A stretch of DNA of 10,361 nt. Origin: Sporomusa sp. (lineage in GTDB: Bacteria; Bacillota_C; Negativicutes; Sporomusales; Sporomusaceae). The stretch covers positions 1-10,361 of the forward strand of contig JAQSXM010000087.1 of assembly GCA_029256645.1 (NCBI GenBank), in the 5' to 3' direction. Positions 6,432 through 10,361 of the stretch are shown in pieces (the stretch's first letter is position 1; each line of letters starts with the position of its first letter). The translations under genes were made by a program, and so were the position numbers. Under the pieces are notes generated by a model. It searched no databases. It saw only the letters and a list, made by a program, of their open reading frames with translations, and had not been told where the DNA came from.

Positions 6432-6483
6432 CGTTCGGGGGATCAAACAATCCGGCTGGTACCCGGCATGGCCGTGGGGAGTG
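6432..6483. other. GC-rich island with potential RNA hairpins, unidentified
   Basis: This stretch is about 70% G+C in surroundings of roughly 25-30%. Small stems in series are possible: GGAT/ATCC (6440-6443 with 6450-6453, loop CAAACA), CC-CGGC/GCCG-T-GG (6462-6467 with 6471-6477, loop ATG), and GAGT/ACTC (6479-6482 with 6493-6496). No T-run follows on either strand. It does not match any riboswitch or small RNA consensus I can recall, so it is recorded only as an unexplained element. Confidence 0.35.
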
Positions 6484-6690
6484 CTATATATTACTCTGAA
6501 TGTAAAGCCCAAATATGATATAGCCAGGAAAGCAACTAATAACATAAAAATTCAATATTTTTCGACAATTAGTGATGGAATATTTAAAAAAAATCATAAT
6601 TTATCATTCAAATTTTAATATTCATGCAGGATAAAGAGCTCTCCTAAAAGAACATATAAAGCACAATAAATTTTCATATATAACCTTTAA

Positions 6691-6719
6691 AAATAAGCTG
6701 AAATCTTGTTCTTTTTTTT
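6691..6719 (+). terminator. Weak candidate attenuator hairpin upstream of nifJ
   Basis: AATAAG can pair with CTTGTT (one G-U) across a short loop, immediately followed by C and a T8 run ending near 6719. The stem is short and A/U-rich, so it is weak as a terminator. If transcription starts further upstream it could attenuate nifJ, or it may simply be AT-rich sequence. Confidence 0.2.
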
Positions 6720-6739
6720 GTGCAATTTGGGAGTTGATT

Positions 6740-6790
6740 AGTGTCTGTCAGACAACCAACGGTCAGACTAGCAACAGTCAGACAGACACT
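6740..6790 (+). repeat. Inverted repeat containing three 15-bp-spaced GTCAGAC repeats upstream of nifJ
   Basis: GTCAGAC occurs at 6747-6753, 6762-6768 and 6777-6783, exactly 15 bp apart; the first two 15-mers agree at 12 of 15 positions. The array sits inside a 14-bp inverted repeat with one mismatch, AGTGTCTGTCAGAC (6740-6753) and GTCAGACAGACACT (6777-6790). The left arm itself contains the palindrome GTCTG-T-CAGAC (6743-6753). The block ends 36 nt before the nifJ ATG. It may be a cooperative binding site for a regulator or a leader-RNA hairpin; I know no regulator with this motif. Confidence 0.75.
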
Positions 6791-6808
6791 GGTTCTAATA
6801 TTATTTAA

Positions 6809-10361
<3,553 letters not shown>

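Noticed and set aside
6430..6483. GC-rich island as a yybP-ykoY (Mn) or Moco riboswitch
   Set aside because: Fragments such as TGGGGAGT and GGCCGTG recall parts of these motifs, but the remaining conserved core elements are missing and the flanking genes do not fit.
6266..6518. Short plus-strand open frames in the dtxR-nifJ intergenic region
   Set aside because: No Shine-Dalgarno sequence, AT-rich with a sudden GC-rich island, and one overlaps the start of the regulator gene; no protein family character is seen.

Overview
The window looks like chromosomal DNA from an anaerobic, low-to-mid GC Firmicute, most likely a Negativicutes/Sporomusaceae-type organism. Three things suggest this: a single-chain pyruvate:ferredoxin oxidoreductase, a ferrous-iron transporter whose GTPase and membrane parts are separate genes, and the style of the Cache-type chemoreceptor. 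The assignment is an inference from protein style and gene content; no rRNA or other marker is present.

Layout: (1) 1-1872 (+), the 3' part of a Cache-HAMP methyl-accepting chemotaxis protein whose start lies outside the window, closed by a terminator at 1894-1936. (2) 2045-3106 (+), mutY, complete with its [4Fe-4S] cluster ligands and the C-terminal 8-oxoG recognition domain, closed by a long terminator at 3109-3150. (3) 3327-5785 (+), a feo operon of feoA, a FeoB GTPase gene and a FeoB membrane-permease gene. The two FeoB genes overlap by 4 nt. The operon is preceded by three evenly spaced palindromic sites resembling DtxR/IdeR operators and is closed by a terminator at 5794-5825. (4) 5853-6278 (-), a convergent DtxR/MntR-family metalloregulator, the natural candidate to bind those operators. 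(5) 6279-6826, an AT-rich intergenic region of about 550 bp. It holds the probable regulator promoter, an unexplained GC-rich island and, next to the following gene, three 15-bp-spaced GTCAGAC repeats inside a large inverted repeat. (6) 6827 to the window end (+), pyruvate:ferredoxin oxidoreductase (nifJ/por), 1178 codons with all cofactor motifs; only its last few codons are missing.

The genes share an iron theme. Feo imports Fe(II) under anaerobic conditions, the DtxR-type protein probably sets its expression, and two neighbours (MutY with one [4Fe-4S] cluster, PFOR with three) consume iron. I see no mobile element, CRISPR array, tRNA or rRNA. No wholly new system is evident. The most interesting points are the split FeoB with its cysteine-rich pore entrance, the operator triplet paired with a regulator that has Asn at a usual metal-ligand His, and the repeat array in front of nifJ.
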